Source: DYRG01 sp041161065 (GTDB taxonomy: Bacteria; Pseudomonadota; Gammaproteobacteria; Beggiatoales; Beggiatoaceae). Taken from it: a stretch of 47,960 nt of DNA. Made by a program: the position numbers and the translations under genes. Location of the stretch: contig JBEAVE010000026.1 of the NCBI GenBank assembly GCA_041161065.1, positions 1 to 47,960 on the forward strand. Direction: 5' to 3'. Shown piece by piece: positions 1 to 7,254 of the stretch (within the stretch, counting starts at the first letter, position 1; each line of letters starts with the position of its first letter). The notes beneath the pieces were generated by a model. That model was not told where the DNA came from, made no database searches, and was given only the letters and a program-made list of their open reading frames with translations.

Positions 1-719
1 GGAATATGCCAAGTAATCATTCCCGTAAAAATCAATCCCAACCCGCCCAGCAAAATCAAAAATGCCGACGTTTCTCCCATACTTCCCGAAACGTTACCCC
101 AAAATAGATCATTGATTGAAAAGGTGTTTTTTAATATATCGGGCAAAATTATGCCGCGACTTAATTCGGTTTTGATATAACCCAACGTGGTTGCGCTGGT
201 TGAAGCATCGGCGAAAGTTGTTCCTAAAAAAGTGATTTGTAGGCTTTCAAAAAAGCTCGGCGAACCTATTTCAAAAAGGGGGTGCGGAGAAACCCATGTC
301 GTCATTTCTACGGGAAAAGAAATCAGCAGAGCAATTCGAGCAACCATCGCAGGATTAAAAAGGTTTTGACCCAAACCGCCATACACCTGTTTTCCAATCA
401 TAATGGCAATGAAACTCCCGACCACGCCAATCCACCAAGGCGCGTACGGCGGCAAAGTCAGCGCGATCAACCAACCCGTTAACAGTGCTGATCCGTCATA
501 TATATGAAATTGCACGGGTTTTTGCGACCATTTGAGTGCGAGGGCTTCAAACCCAATCGCCGATCCGCAAGTGATTAAAAACAAAAAAATCGCTGGAAAT
601 CCAAAGAGATAGAACCCAAATAACGTCGCGGGCGTTAAGGCTAACATGACCGTCCACATCACTTTTGAAACGCTCAAACCGCCATGCGTGTGCGGGCTAC
701 TAATTAATAAGGAATTCAT
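1..719 (-). CDS. rnfD: RnfD, electron transport complex membrane subunit (5' part, runs off the window)
   Basis: This is the membrane subunit of the Rnf complex, which couples electron flow between ferredoxin and NAD to ion movement across the inner membrane. Translating the minus strand from the ATG at 719 gives about 239 residues without a stop, ending at the window edge. It starts MNSLLISSPHTH and has several hydrophobic helices, the DGSALLTGW segment and GGLGQNLFNPAM, all typical of RnfD. Near residue 177 the stretch DASTSATTL aligns with the flavin attachment site of the family (D-x-x-S-G-A-T). The Thr that carries covalent FMN is kept, but the Gly before Ala is Ser. The start overlaps the rnfC stop as ATGA, so the two are translationally coupled. 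The C-terminal third is not visible. Confidence 0.95.
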   Translation of the reverse strand, partial: MNSLLISSPHTHGGLSVSKVMWTVMLALTPATLFGFYLFGFPAIFLFLITCGSAIGFEALALKWSQKPVQFHIYDGSALLTGWLIALTLPPYAPWWIGVVGSFIAIMIGKQVYGGLGQNLFNPAMVARIALLISFPVEMTTWVSPHPLFEIGSPSFFESLQITFLGTTFADASTSATTLGYIKTELSRGIILPDILKNTFSINDLFWGNVSGSMGETSAFLILLGGLGLIFTGMITWHI

Positions 720-2161
720 GAGGTTGCCTCCGATCGGGCGGCTTTTTGTTTGGCGAGCCGTTCGCGTTTTGCCTGCGCCTCGCGTTCGAGCCGTTCTGCC
801 CGTTGCGCGATTAACCGTTTGGTTTCATCTTGTTGATATTGCTGACGTTGTCGATCGACCAATTCCCCGCGCGCGTATTGAAAATATTGCACCAGTGGAA
901 TATGTGATGGGCAAACGTAAGCGCATGATCCGCAAAGAATACAATCCAATAACCCTGCTTTGGTCGCGCCATCTAAATCGTCTGCCCGCGTGAACGCCGC
1001 CATTTCCAACGGCAGCAATCCGCACGGACACGCATTCACACATCGCGCACATCGAATGCACGCCAACGCGGCGGTCGACTGGGTTTCGGCGCGCGTCAAA
1101 GCTAAAACCCCGTTGCTGCCTTTGACGATCGGGACTTTGGTGATGGGTAGAATTTGCCCCATCATCGGACCGCCCAATAATAAACGGTCGGGTTCGCTGT
1201 CAAATCCGCCGCAAAAATCAATGAGATGCTGAATGGGTGTGCCGATGAGGACGCGGAGGTTTTTGGCTGTCCGCATTGCGCCGCCGCTGATCGTAACTAT
1301 CCGAGAAATAAGGGGTTTTCCGTCGCGCACCGCCTCATGCACCGCAAACGCCGTCGCCACATTGTGCACCACCACCCCAATATCCGCCGTCAAAGCGCGC
1401 GCAGGAGTTTCTAAACCCGTCAGCGTTTGAACCAAATGTTTTTCAGACCCCATCGGATAGCGCGTTGGAACACCTATTACCTTGATATTATTAAATTTTT
1501 CTGCTTCCAATTTCAAATATTGTTGCGCTTTGGGTTTATTATTTTCAATGGCGATAATGATGTTTTTCACACCTAACGCATAACCCATAAGTCTAATGCC
1601 ATCAAGGACTTGTGCGGTATATTCTTGCATCAACCGATCATCGCAGGTTAAATAGGGTTCGCATTCCGCGCCGTTGATGACTAATGTTTCGAGCCGATAA
1701 CGATTGCGCAGATTGAGTTTGACCGCCGACGGAAAAGTCGCGCCGCCCATTCCCACAATGCCCGCCGCCGCCACTTTTGCGCTGATCGCCGATGGCTCAA
1801 TTTCAAATGGATTTTCAATCGGTTGCAGATCAATCCATTCATCTTTGCCATCGGGTTTGAGCGTGATCGTCAACACAGGCAACCCCGACGGATGCGGCGC
1901 GTGATAATTGCCAATTTTAGAAATTGTCCCCGACGTGGGCGCGTGAATGGGCGCGGAAATCATGCCTTGACCATGCGCAATCAATTGACCTTTCAGGACT
2001 TTTTCGCCCACATGAACGGTCGGAATCGCAGGATTGCCAATATGTTGCTGAACCGGAATCCGCAATTTTTCAGGCATCGGGACATGTTCAATCGGGCAAT
2101 GGGCACTGCGATCTTTGCGCTCTTGAGGGTGCACGCCGCCGCGAATATTAAATAATTTCAT
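716..2161 (-). CDS. rnfC: RnfC, NADH/ferredoxin-side iron-sulfur subunit
   Basis: This is the cytoplasmic subunit of the Rnf complex, with an NQR F/NuoF-like flavin/NADH domain, an SLBB region and two [4Fe-4S] clusters. The protein has 481 residues, a short form without the long Ala/Lys-rich repeat tail of enterobacterial RnfC. Visible motifs are the N-terminal GGVHPQERK, GGATFPSAVK in the Rossmann-like part, and two ferredoxin motifs, CIRCARCVNACP and CILCGSCAYVCP, in the last quarter. The C-terminus is charged (ERLEREAQAKRER). It overlaps rnfB upstream and rnfD downstream by four bases each, so the three genes form one operon. Confidence 0.97.
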   Translation of the reverse strand: MKLFNIRGGVHPQERKDRSAHCPIEHVPMPEKLRIPVQQHIGNPAIPTVHVGEKVLKGQLIAHGQGMISAPIHAPTSGTISKIGNYHAPHPSGLPVLTITLKPDGKDEWIDLQPIENPFEIEPSAISAKVAAAGIVGMGGATFPSAVKLNLRNRYRLETLVINGAECEPYLTCDDRLMQEYTAQVLDGIRLMGYALGVKNIIIAIENNKPKAQQYLKLEAEKFNNIKVIGVPTRYPMGSEKHLVQTLTGLETPARALTADIGVVVHNVATAFAVHEAVRDGKPLISRIVTISGGAMRTAKNLRVLIGTPIQHLIDFCGGFDSEPDRLLLGGPMMGQILPITKVPIVKGSNGVLALTRAETQSTAALACIRCARCVNACPCGLLPLEMAAFTRADDLDGATKAGLLDCILCGSCAYVCPSHIPLVQYFQYARGELVDRQRQQYQQDETKRLIAQRAERLEREAQAKRERLAKQKAARSEATS

Positions 2162-2703
2162 ACCATTGCCTCGTTGGGTTTATGCCAATGCCATGTTTGT
2201 AATGTGGGTTTGATTTCCCTCAAACGGATACATTCGGTCGGGCAAGTGTCGACGCATTTCCCACAACCCGTGCACGCATCGGTGATGACAGTGTGCAATT
2301 GTTTCGGACCGCCCATGATCGCGTCGGTCGGACAACGCTTGAAACACCGCTGACAACCAATACATAACGCCTCGTTTATAAAGGCAAATTTTGGTGTATT
2401 ATCACTCAATGCGGACAAATCGATGGTCACGCCTAATTTCGCCGCGAGCTTTTCAACGATGGCTTTTCCGCCCGGAATGCAAATGGTGATTGGCGCAGAA
2501 CCGTTTGCAATCGCTTCCGCGGCGGGATTGCACCCCGGAAAACCACATTGACCGCATTGTGATCCGGGTAAAATTTCATTGATTTCAGCCTGTAACGGAT
2601 TTCCATCTACTGCCAAATAGCGCGCCGCAATCCCCAATAACGCGCCCAACGCCAAACCCATCAAGGTTAAACTGAGCACCGCAAACATAAAAAATGTTCC
2701 CAT
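2158..2703 (-). CDS. rnfB: RnfB, membrane-anchored ferredoxin-like subunit
   Basis: This Rnf subunit accepts or donates low-potential electrons through its Fe-S clusters. It has 181 residues. An N-terminal hydrophobic anchor (about residues 5-26) is followed by the Fe-S domain GSQCGQCGFPGCNP and then two [4Fe-4S] motifs, CIGCQRCFKRCP and CTGCGKCVDTCP. It is the first Rnf gene here: nothing resembling rnfA lies between it and the divergent bioD. In most gammaproteobacteria rnfA precedes rnfB, so rnfA is either at the far end of the operon outside the window or elsewhere. The gene overlaps rnfC by four bases. Confidence 0.96.
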   Translation of the reverse strand: MGTFFMFAVLSLTLMGLALGALLGIAARYLAVDGNPLQAEINEILPGSQCGQCGFPGCNPAAEAIANGSAPITICIPGGKAIVEKLAAKLGVTIDLSALSDNTPKFAFINEALCIGCQRCFKRCPTDAIMGGPKQLHTVITDACTGCGKCVDTCPTECIRLREIKPTLQTWHWHKPNEAMV

Positions 2704-2926
2704 GGTAGAGTATCTTTTTTGCGCTCATGCACGAATAATGCCGTGATAAATTTTATTTTAACGATTTGATTTAATAGGATTTTAGTGAAAATACGCTAAA
2801 AACACCTTGTAATGTTTCTTACAAATGAGTTTTCCCTGTTTTAAATCAGACAATAAATTAAAATGGACTCAGGTTTTTAAGAAAATTGGCAGAAAAAAAT
2901 CGTGCAACGGTATTGAACCCATAAGA

Positions 2927-2932
2927 TATAAT
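2927..2932 (+). promoter_or_regulatory. -10 element TATAAT upstream of bioD
   Basis: A perfect TATAAT sits 30 bases before the chosen bioD ATG at 2963. No good -35 hexamer is seen 16-18 bases upstream. Transcription from here would begin near 2939, downstream of the more distant in-frame ATG at 2825, which supports the shorter BioD start. Confidence 0.5.
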
Positions 2933-2962
2933 GCTTTCACATTATTAGAAAATGGAGAGAAA

Positions 2963-3610
2963 ATGCACACAAGTTTTTTTATGACGGGGACGGATACGGG
3001 GATTGGAAAAACCGTTTGTACATTAGCGTTGATGCGGCATTTTCAAATGCAAAACTTAAAAGTTATTGCAATGAAACCGATTGCCAGTGGTTGTGAAGAA
3101 ACGCCTCAAGGATTGCGTAATGAAGATGCGTTACTTTTGAATCAACAAAGTGATTTGAAAGTGCCTTATGAATGGACAAACCCTTATGCGTTTTTAGAAC
3201 CGATTGCCCCTCATTTGGCAGCGGAATTAAAAAAAGAGAAAATACGCTTAGGAAAAATCGCTTTTTATTATGAGAAACTCTGTGAAAAAGCAGATGTAAT
3301 TTTAGTAGAAGGTGTGGGCGGTTGGTGTGTGCCATTAAGTGAGGAAAAAATGCTAGAAGATTTAGTGAAACTTCTCGATATCAATGTTATTTTAGTGGTG
3401 GGTTTGAAATTGGGTTGTATTAATCATGCGTTATTAACTGCCGAACGGATTGAAAAAGCGGGTTGTTTATTGAAAGGTTGGATTGCAAATGCCTGTGATC
3501 CTAATTTTGAACACGAATCGGTGATTCATGATTTGAAAAAACGCATTAAAGTTCCTTTGTTAGGAAAATTAAATTATAATAGCACAATTTTTGAGCAGAT
3601 GATCTTATGA
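2963..3610 (+). CDS. bioD: Dethiobiotin synthase
   Basis: BioD is an ATP-dependent enzyme that closes the ureido ring of dethiobiotin from 7,8-diaminopelargonate and CO2 in biotin synthesis. The chosen start gives 215 residues beginning MHTSFFMTGTDTGIGKT, with the Walker-type P-loop near residues 8-16. MKPIASGC and VEGVGGW follow at the expected places. An in-frame ATG exists at 2825, but the extra 46 residues look non-native and lie upstream of a TATAAT at 2927. The ATG at 2963 has a GGAGA ribosome site eight bases before it. The stop overlaps the ccmB start (ATGA). No other bio genes are adjacent, so it is an isolated biotin gene. Confidence 0.93.
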   Translation: MHTSFFMTGTDTGIGKTVCTLALMRHFQMQNLKVIAMKPIASGCEETPQGLRNEDALLLNQQSDLKVPYEWTNPYAFLEPIAPHLAAELKKEKIRLGKIAFYYEKLCEKADVILVEGVGGWCVPLSEEKMLEDLVKLLDINVILVVGLKLGCINHALLTAERIEKAGCLLKGWIANACDPNFEHESVIHDLKKRIKVPLLGKLNYNSTIFEQMIL

Positions 3611-4287
3611 AAACCCATTTCCAAGCCTTTTCAATTTTATTACAACGTGATTTGAAATTGGCGTATCGACATCGCGCAGAATTAGCGAATCCGTTGTTAT
3701 TTTTTGTGTTAGTGGTGAGTTTATTTCCGCTCGGGGTAAGCCCAGAATCTAAGGTTTTACAACAACTTGCGCCCGGCGTGATTTGGGTGGCGGCATTGTT
3801 GGCGGCGATGTTGTCGCTGGAAAGTTTGTTTCGATCTGACTTTGCCGACGGCGCATTGGAACAATTAACCCTCACCGCTCACCCTTTGTCATTGTTAGTA
3901 TTAGCAAAAATCGCCGCGCATTGGTTGGTAAGCGGGTTGCCGCTGATTTTATTAGCCCCTTTGTTGGGTGTATTATTGTTTTTACCCGCGCAAGCAATGC
4001 CCACTTTATTAGCTACGTTAATACTCGGCACACCCGTGCTGAGCTTGATCGGCGCAATCGGCATGGCTTTGACGGTCGGATTGCAGCGCGGGGGGGTTTT
4101 ATTGTCGTTGTTGGTATTACCCCTTTATATTCCGATACTTATCTTCGCCGCGAACGCCGTTCAGAGCGCAGCATTGGGATTAGAAGTCGCGGGACAATTG
4201 TATTTTTTAGGGGCAATGTTGATGTTAGCCTTAACATTAGCACCGATTGCCACCGCCGCCGCCCTGCGCATTAGTTTAAGCGGCTAA
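3607..4287 (+). CDS. ccmB: CcmB, heme exporter / cytochrome c maturation permease
   Basis: CcmB is an inner membrane permease of the CcmABCD heme-handling module of system I cytochrome c maturation. It has 226 residues, starts with the family signature QRDLKLAYRHRAELANP and has about six hydrophobic helices, including LLFFVLVVSLFPLGV. It overlaps bioD by four bases. Neither ccmA nor ccmC-H flanks it: the next gene is a two-component protein after a 49-base gap. That is unusual, because ccmA-ccmB-ccmC is normally contiguous. The identity is clear; the orphan position is the odd part. Confidence 0.93.
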   Translation: MKTHFQAFSILLQRDLKLAYRHRAELANPLLFFVLVVSLFPLGVSPESKVLQQLAPGVIWVAALLAAMLSLESLFRSDFADGALEQLTLTAHPLSLLVLAKIAAHWLVSGLPLILLAPLLGVLLFLPAQAMPTLLATLILGTPVLSLIGAIGMALTVGLQRGGVLLSLLVLPLYIPILIFAANAVQSAALGLEVAGQLYFLGAMLMLALTLAPIATAAALRISLSG

Positions 4288-4297
4288 AAAAACATTA

Positions 4298-4306
4298 TGT
4301 TATGAT
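4298..4306 (+). promoter_or_regulatory. Extended -10 element TGTTATGAT
   Basis: TG-T-TATGAT lies between ccmB and the next gene with no clear -35. A start site near 4313 would leave the ATG at 4325 only about 12 bases inside the transcript and the ATG at 4337 about 24, which favours 4337. The same TGTTATGAT string is used at the Ni/Co uptake operon promoter (27213-27221, minus). Confidence 0.4.
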
Positions 4307-4336
4307 CAAAAAAATCAACCAGAAATGAGAACAACG

Positions 4337-5404
4337 ATGTCCGCAAATAAAATTATGATCGTCGATGACGAATTAAGTATGCGTACTTATGTGCAAATGA
4401 TGCTAGAAACACAAGGCTATGATTTACAACTCATTAATAGCGGCGTAGCATTACTTGAAACCTTAGAAAAAGGTAACATTCCTGATTTGATTATTTTAGA
4501 TGTTATTATGCCCGTATTAAATGGATTTGAAACCTGTCGCCGCATTAAAGAAAACCCGCGTTGGCAACACATTCCGATCATTTTAGTGACCGTGCTAGAA
4601 ACCAAAGATGCCATCGTTAAAGGAATGGACGCGGGCGCAGATGATTTCCTCCAAAAACCCGTTAATTACTACGAGTTACAAGCGCGTGTGCGTTCAATGT
4701 TGCGTATCAAAAAACAGTATGACGAATTAGAAAATATCCTCCATTTGCGGGAAGAACTTTCTAATATGGTCATTCACGATATGTCGAGCCCGATTACCTT
4801 AATTCAATTACACACCGCGCTATTAGAAGAACAACTCACCGACGTAAAACAACGTGAGCATTTAGAAATGATTCAAGTCGCCGCCGAACGATTAGATTCT
4901 TTTACCAATGATATGTTGATGATGGCAAAACTAGAACATAGCAAATTGCGTTTGAATCTCTCCGAAACAGATATAAATGAGATGATTTTAAGTGCAGAGA
5001 AACACTTTAGCATTATGGCGAAATCAAAAGGTATCAATTTGAAATTAGAAGTCCCCGAACAACCCTTTCAAATGTCCTTAGATCAACATTTGTTTAATCG
5101 AGTGCTTGCGAATTTATTGACAAATGCCATTCAATATTCTCCTCCACAGAGCAACGTGGTGCTACGTTTGCAACATTTGGGTGAGCATTTGAAATTACAA
5201 GTTATCGATGAAGGAGTGGGGATTCCAGAAATCGATCGACAACGCATCTTTAATAAATTTGAAGTGGTAGAACTTAAAAAGAAAGGGATTAAACAAATTG
5301 GTTTGGGTTTAACCTTTTGTAAAATGGTCGTCGATGCACACGGCGGACAAATTTATGTGCAAGCAAATCAACCCTCTGGCTCAATCTTTACCGTCGAGAT
5401 TTAG
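4337..5404 (+). CDS. Hybrid receiver-histidine kinase
   Basis: This soluble two-component protein has 355 residues from the start chosen at 4337; an in-frame ATG at 4325 would add MRTT. Residues 5-123 form a CheY-like receiver with acidic DD near 10-11, phospho-acceptor D55 in LIILDVIMP, and K107. A short coiled linker leads to a HisKA domain with H147 in VIHDMSSPIT. An intact HATPase follows: N box NLLTNAIQYS, G1 DEGVGIP and G2 GLGLTFCK. There are no membrane helices. The receiver-first order suggests an output-reversed hybrid that takes a phosphoryl group or a partner signal and controls its own kinase. The target is unknown. The gene lies two bases before proA, so the two may share a transcript. 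Confidence 0.9.
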   Translation: MSANKIMIVDDELSMRTYVQMMLETQGYDLQLINSGVALLETLEKGNIPDLIILDVIMPVLNGFETCRRIKENPRWQHIPIILVTVLETKDAIVKGMDAGADDFLQKPVNYYELQARVRSMLRIKKQYDELENILHLREELSNMVIHDMSSPITLIQLHTALLEEQLTDVKQREHLEMIQVAAERLDSFTNDMLMMAKLEHSKLRLNLSETDINEMILSAEKHFSIMAKSKGINLKLEVPEQPFQMSLDQHLFNRVLANLLTNAIQYSPPQSNVVLRLQHLGEHLKLQVIDEGVGIPEIDRQRIFNKFEVVELKKKGIKQIGLGLTFCKMVVDAHGGQIYVQANQPSGSIFTVEI

Positions 5405-5406
5405 AA

Positions 5407-6663
5407 ATGGATATTAAACAATTAATGGAACAACTTGGACAACAAGCCCGTGCCGCTTCTCGCTTAATGATGAAAGCAACTACCGCCACCAAAAATCAAG
5501 CCTTATTAAACATTGCAACGCTTATTGAAAAAGAACAACAACAAATAACAACCGCTAATCAAAAAGATGTTCAGGCTGCTAAAGAAAAAGGATTAGACGA
5601 TGCATTTGTCGATCGCTTAACGTTAACGCCTTCTCGGATTTCTGCAATGGTAGAAAGTTTGCGTCAAGTAGCAACCTTAGCTGATCCAATTGGAGAAATC
5701 ACTGATTTGCGATTTCAACCGACGGGTATTCGGGTAGGAAAAATGCGCGTTCCATTGGGTGTCATTGGGATTATTTATGAATCGCGTCCTAATGTAACGG
5801 CTGATGCGGCAGCATTGGGTTTGAAATCGGGTAATGCAGTGATTTTACGCGGGGGTTCTGAATCCTTGCATTCTAATCAAATGATTACGCATTTCATTCA
5901 TCAAGGTTTAGAAATGGCTGGACTGCCAAAGAACGCAGTGCAAGTTGTTGAAACAACTGATCGAGCAGCGGTTGGCGAATTATTGAGAATGAAAAAGTAT
6001 GTCGACGTGATTATTCCGCGTGGAGGAAAGAGTTTAATTGAACGGGTTTCTCAAGAAGCACAAATTCCAATTATTAAACATTTGGACGGCATTTGTCATG
6101 TGTATATTGACGATAAAGCAAATCTTGAGAAAGCGGTAACGGTTGCTTTTAATGCAAAAACCCAACGATATGGCACGTGCAATACAATGGAAACGTTATT
6201 GGTGGCGAGAGGAATTGCAAAAGAAGTTCTTCCCATTTTAGGTGAGCAATATTTACAAGCAGGTGTTGAATTGCGCGGTTGTCCAGAAACCCAAGCTATT
6301 TTGAGCAACATTAACGCTGCAACTGAAGAAGATTGGGCAACCGAATATTTAGCACCGATTTTATCGATTCGAGTGGTAGAGGGATTAGACGAAGCCATCG
6401 AACACATTACAAAATACAGTTCTCAACATACCGATTCGATCATTTCTGAAGATTGGAATCGGGCGATGCGTTTCTTAACGGAAGTGGATTCAAGTTCGGT
6501 GATGGTCAATGCCTCAACCCGCTTTGCAGACGGCTTTGAATACGGGTTAGGTGCAGAAATCGGCATTAGCACCGATAAAATCCACGCGAGAGGACCGGTT
6601 GGATTAGAAGGCTTAACTTCTCAGAAATTTATTGTCCTCGGTAACGGACACATTAGAAAATAG
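5407..6663 (+). CDS. proA: Glutamate-5-semialdehyde dehydrogenase (gamma-glutamyl phosphate reductase)
   Basis: ProA is the NADPH-dependent second enzyme of proline synthesis, reducing gamma-glutamyl phosphate to the semialdehyde. It has 418 residues, the usual length. Family segments are RVPLGVIGIIYESRPNVT, NAVILRGGSE, and the catalytic Cys region RYGTCNTMETLL near residue 258. ALDH-type ends GLEGLTSQKFIV are also present. The gene starts two bases after the hybrid kinase; proB is not nearby. It is followed by the hairpin-rich gap. Confidence 0.97.
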   Translation: MDIKQLMEQLGQQARAASRLMMKATTATKNQALLNIATLIEKEQQQITTANQKDVQAAKEKGLDDAFVDRLTLTPSRISAMVESLRQVATLADPIGEITDLRFQPTGIRVGKMRVPLGVIGIIYESRPNVTADAAALGLKSGNAVILRGGSESLHSNQMITHFIHQGLEMAGLPKNAVQVVETTDRAAVGELLRMKKYVDVIIPRGGKSLIERVSQEAQIPIIKHLDGICHVYIDDKANLEKAVTVAFNAKTQRYGTCNTMETLLVARGIAKEVLPILGEQYLQAGVELRGCPETQAILSNINAATEEDWATEYLAPILSIRVVEGLDEAIEHITKYSSQHTDSIISEDWNRAMRFLTEVDSSSVMVNASTRFADGFEYGLGAEIGISTDKIHARGPVGLEGLTSQKFIVLGNGHIRK

Positions 6664-6667
6664 GGGG

Positions 6668-6742
6668 AGTGGTATAAAGCTGGGTGAAATTTTGATCTAA
6701 TCAATTGAAATATAAAGACCTTCACTTTCTGCTTATACCACT
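6668..6742. repeat. Long inverted repeat, arms AGTGGTATAA...TTATACCACT
   Basis: The left arm at 6668 and the right arm ending at 6742 are complementary over 10 bases, then GC pairs with GC after one bulged A. A further GTGAA/TTCAC pairing lies inside, making a roughly 75-base stem-loop just after the proA stop. It could be an mRNA 3' structure or the terminus of a small mobile repeat. It has no T-run, so it is not a classic terminator. Confidence 0.55.
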
Positions 6743-6757
6743 GCCAACCTCTATAGC

Positions 6758-6806
6758 CACATTAAAAAGAGGACAAAATGCCTGTTTTGACCTTGTTTTT
6801 AATGTG
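6758..6806. repeat. Near-perfect 49-base hairpin
   Basis: CACATTAAAAA (6758-6768) pairs fully with TTTTTAATGTG (6796-6806). The interior continues as AGG-A-CAAAA against TTTTG-A-CCT with single mismatches around a short loop. The stem is much longer than a normal terminator, which suggests a structured RNA or a miniature inverted-repeat element. Confidence 0.6.
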
Positions 6807-6923
6807 TAAATTGACCCTCCGGCGGAATCCCGCTCTGAACTCATTGACACGCCTTGCGCTTTACCCCTACACTGTCGCAGACACATTAGCCGTTTAGGCA
6901 ATTGAAATGATCCGAAATAAAAG

Positions 6924-6956
6924 AAACCCCTTTTTTGAATGAAAAAAGAGGGGTTT
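6924..6956 (+). terminator. Strong intrinsic terminator, possibly bidirectional
   Basis: AAACCCCTTTTTT folds onto the A-rich/GGGG right arm (one G-U pair) around a GAATGAA-like loop and is followed by TTTTTCTTT. The opposite strand also ends in a T-rich run, so it could stop transcription both ways. It would terminate the proA transcript or a small RNA from 6750-6920. Confidence 0.75.
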
Positions 6957-6978
6957 TTCTTTGTGGGCGAATAAGTTG

Positions 6979-7010
6979 AAAGGATTGTCGGTTTAATCTA
7001 CAATCCTTTT
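6979..7010 (+). terminator. Terminator-like hairpin
   Basis: AAAGGATTGT (6979-6988) pairs perfectly with ACAATCCTTT (7000-7009) across an 11-base loop, ending in TTTT. It lies only 22 bases after the stronger terminator, so the two may be a tandem pair. Confidence 0.5.
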
Positions 7011-7121
7011 AAAACAGGGCTGTTGATGCCGCCACGCAAAGTTTTGGTCAAGATGGAACTGTACAAAAACACTTTAAATTTAATGAAAACGCATCATTAT
7101 TAGACTTTGTGCGATTCATTA

Positions 7122-7138
7122 ATTGTTGCGACAACAAT
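7122..7138. promoter_or_regulatory. Perfect palindrome ATTGTTG-CGA-CAACAAT upstream of dnaJ
   Basis: Seven-base arms around a CGA spacer lie about 115 bases before the dnaJ ATG. The size and symmetry suit a dimeric regulator's operator. It is not the CIRCE element. No regulator can be named from sequence alone. Confidence 0.35.
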
Positions 7139-7254
7139 CGGAGCAAAATGAGAACGATTATACTCGGAAGATTTGCAACATAATCAAATAATTGGAAATC
7201 TAAAGACTCTTAACCCTTTTGTACAGACTAATTATAAATTTTGGATTAGAAGAA

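Larger units (their letters stand above)
6664..7254. other. 591-base non-coding region rich in hairpins
   Basis: No convincing gene is seen. The region holds, in order, a long imperfect hairpin (6668-6742), a second long hairpin (6758-6806), a GC-richer stretch 6815-6898 without recognised identity, a strong terminator (6924-6956), another terminator-like hairpin (6979-7010) and a perfect palindrome (7122-7138). An open frame 7013-7183 (+) encodes 56 codons without a suitable start and looks like a gene remnant. A minus-strand frame from the ATG at about 6899 down to about 6728 has 56 codons and spans both hairpins; it may be an artefact of a repeat element. Base composition shifts inside the region, which fits inserted or decayed DNA. 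Confidence 0.6.

Noticed and set aside
646..2155. Plus-strand open frames opposite rnfC
   Set aside because: They are shadows of rnfC, with arginine/histidine-rich artefactual composition and no ribosome sites.
2807..2824. Inverted repeat TTGTAA-(6)-TTACAA upstream of bioD as a BirA operator
   Set aside because: Biotin operators have longer arms (TTGTAAACC) and a spacer of about 15 bases. This one is too short and lies about 140 bases before bioD.
6750..6920. 6S RNA, SRP RNA or tmRNA in the hairpin-rich gap
   Set aside because: None of the conserved cores I know could be matched, so only an unnamed structured region is reported.
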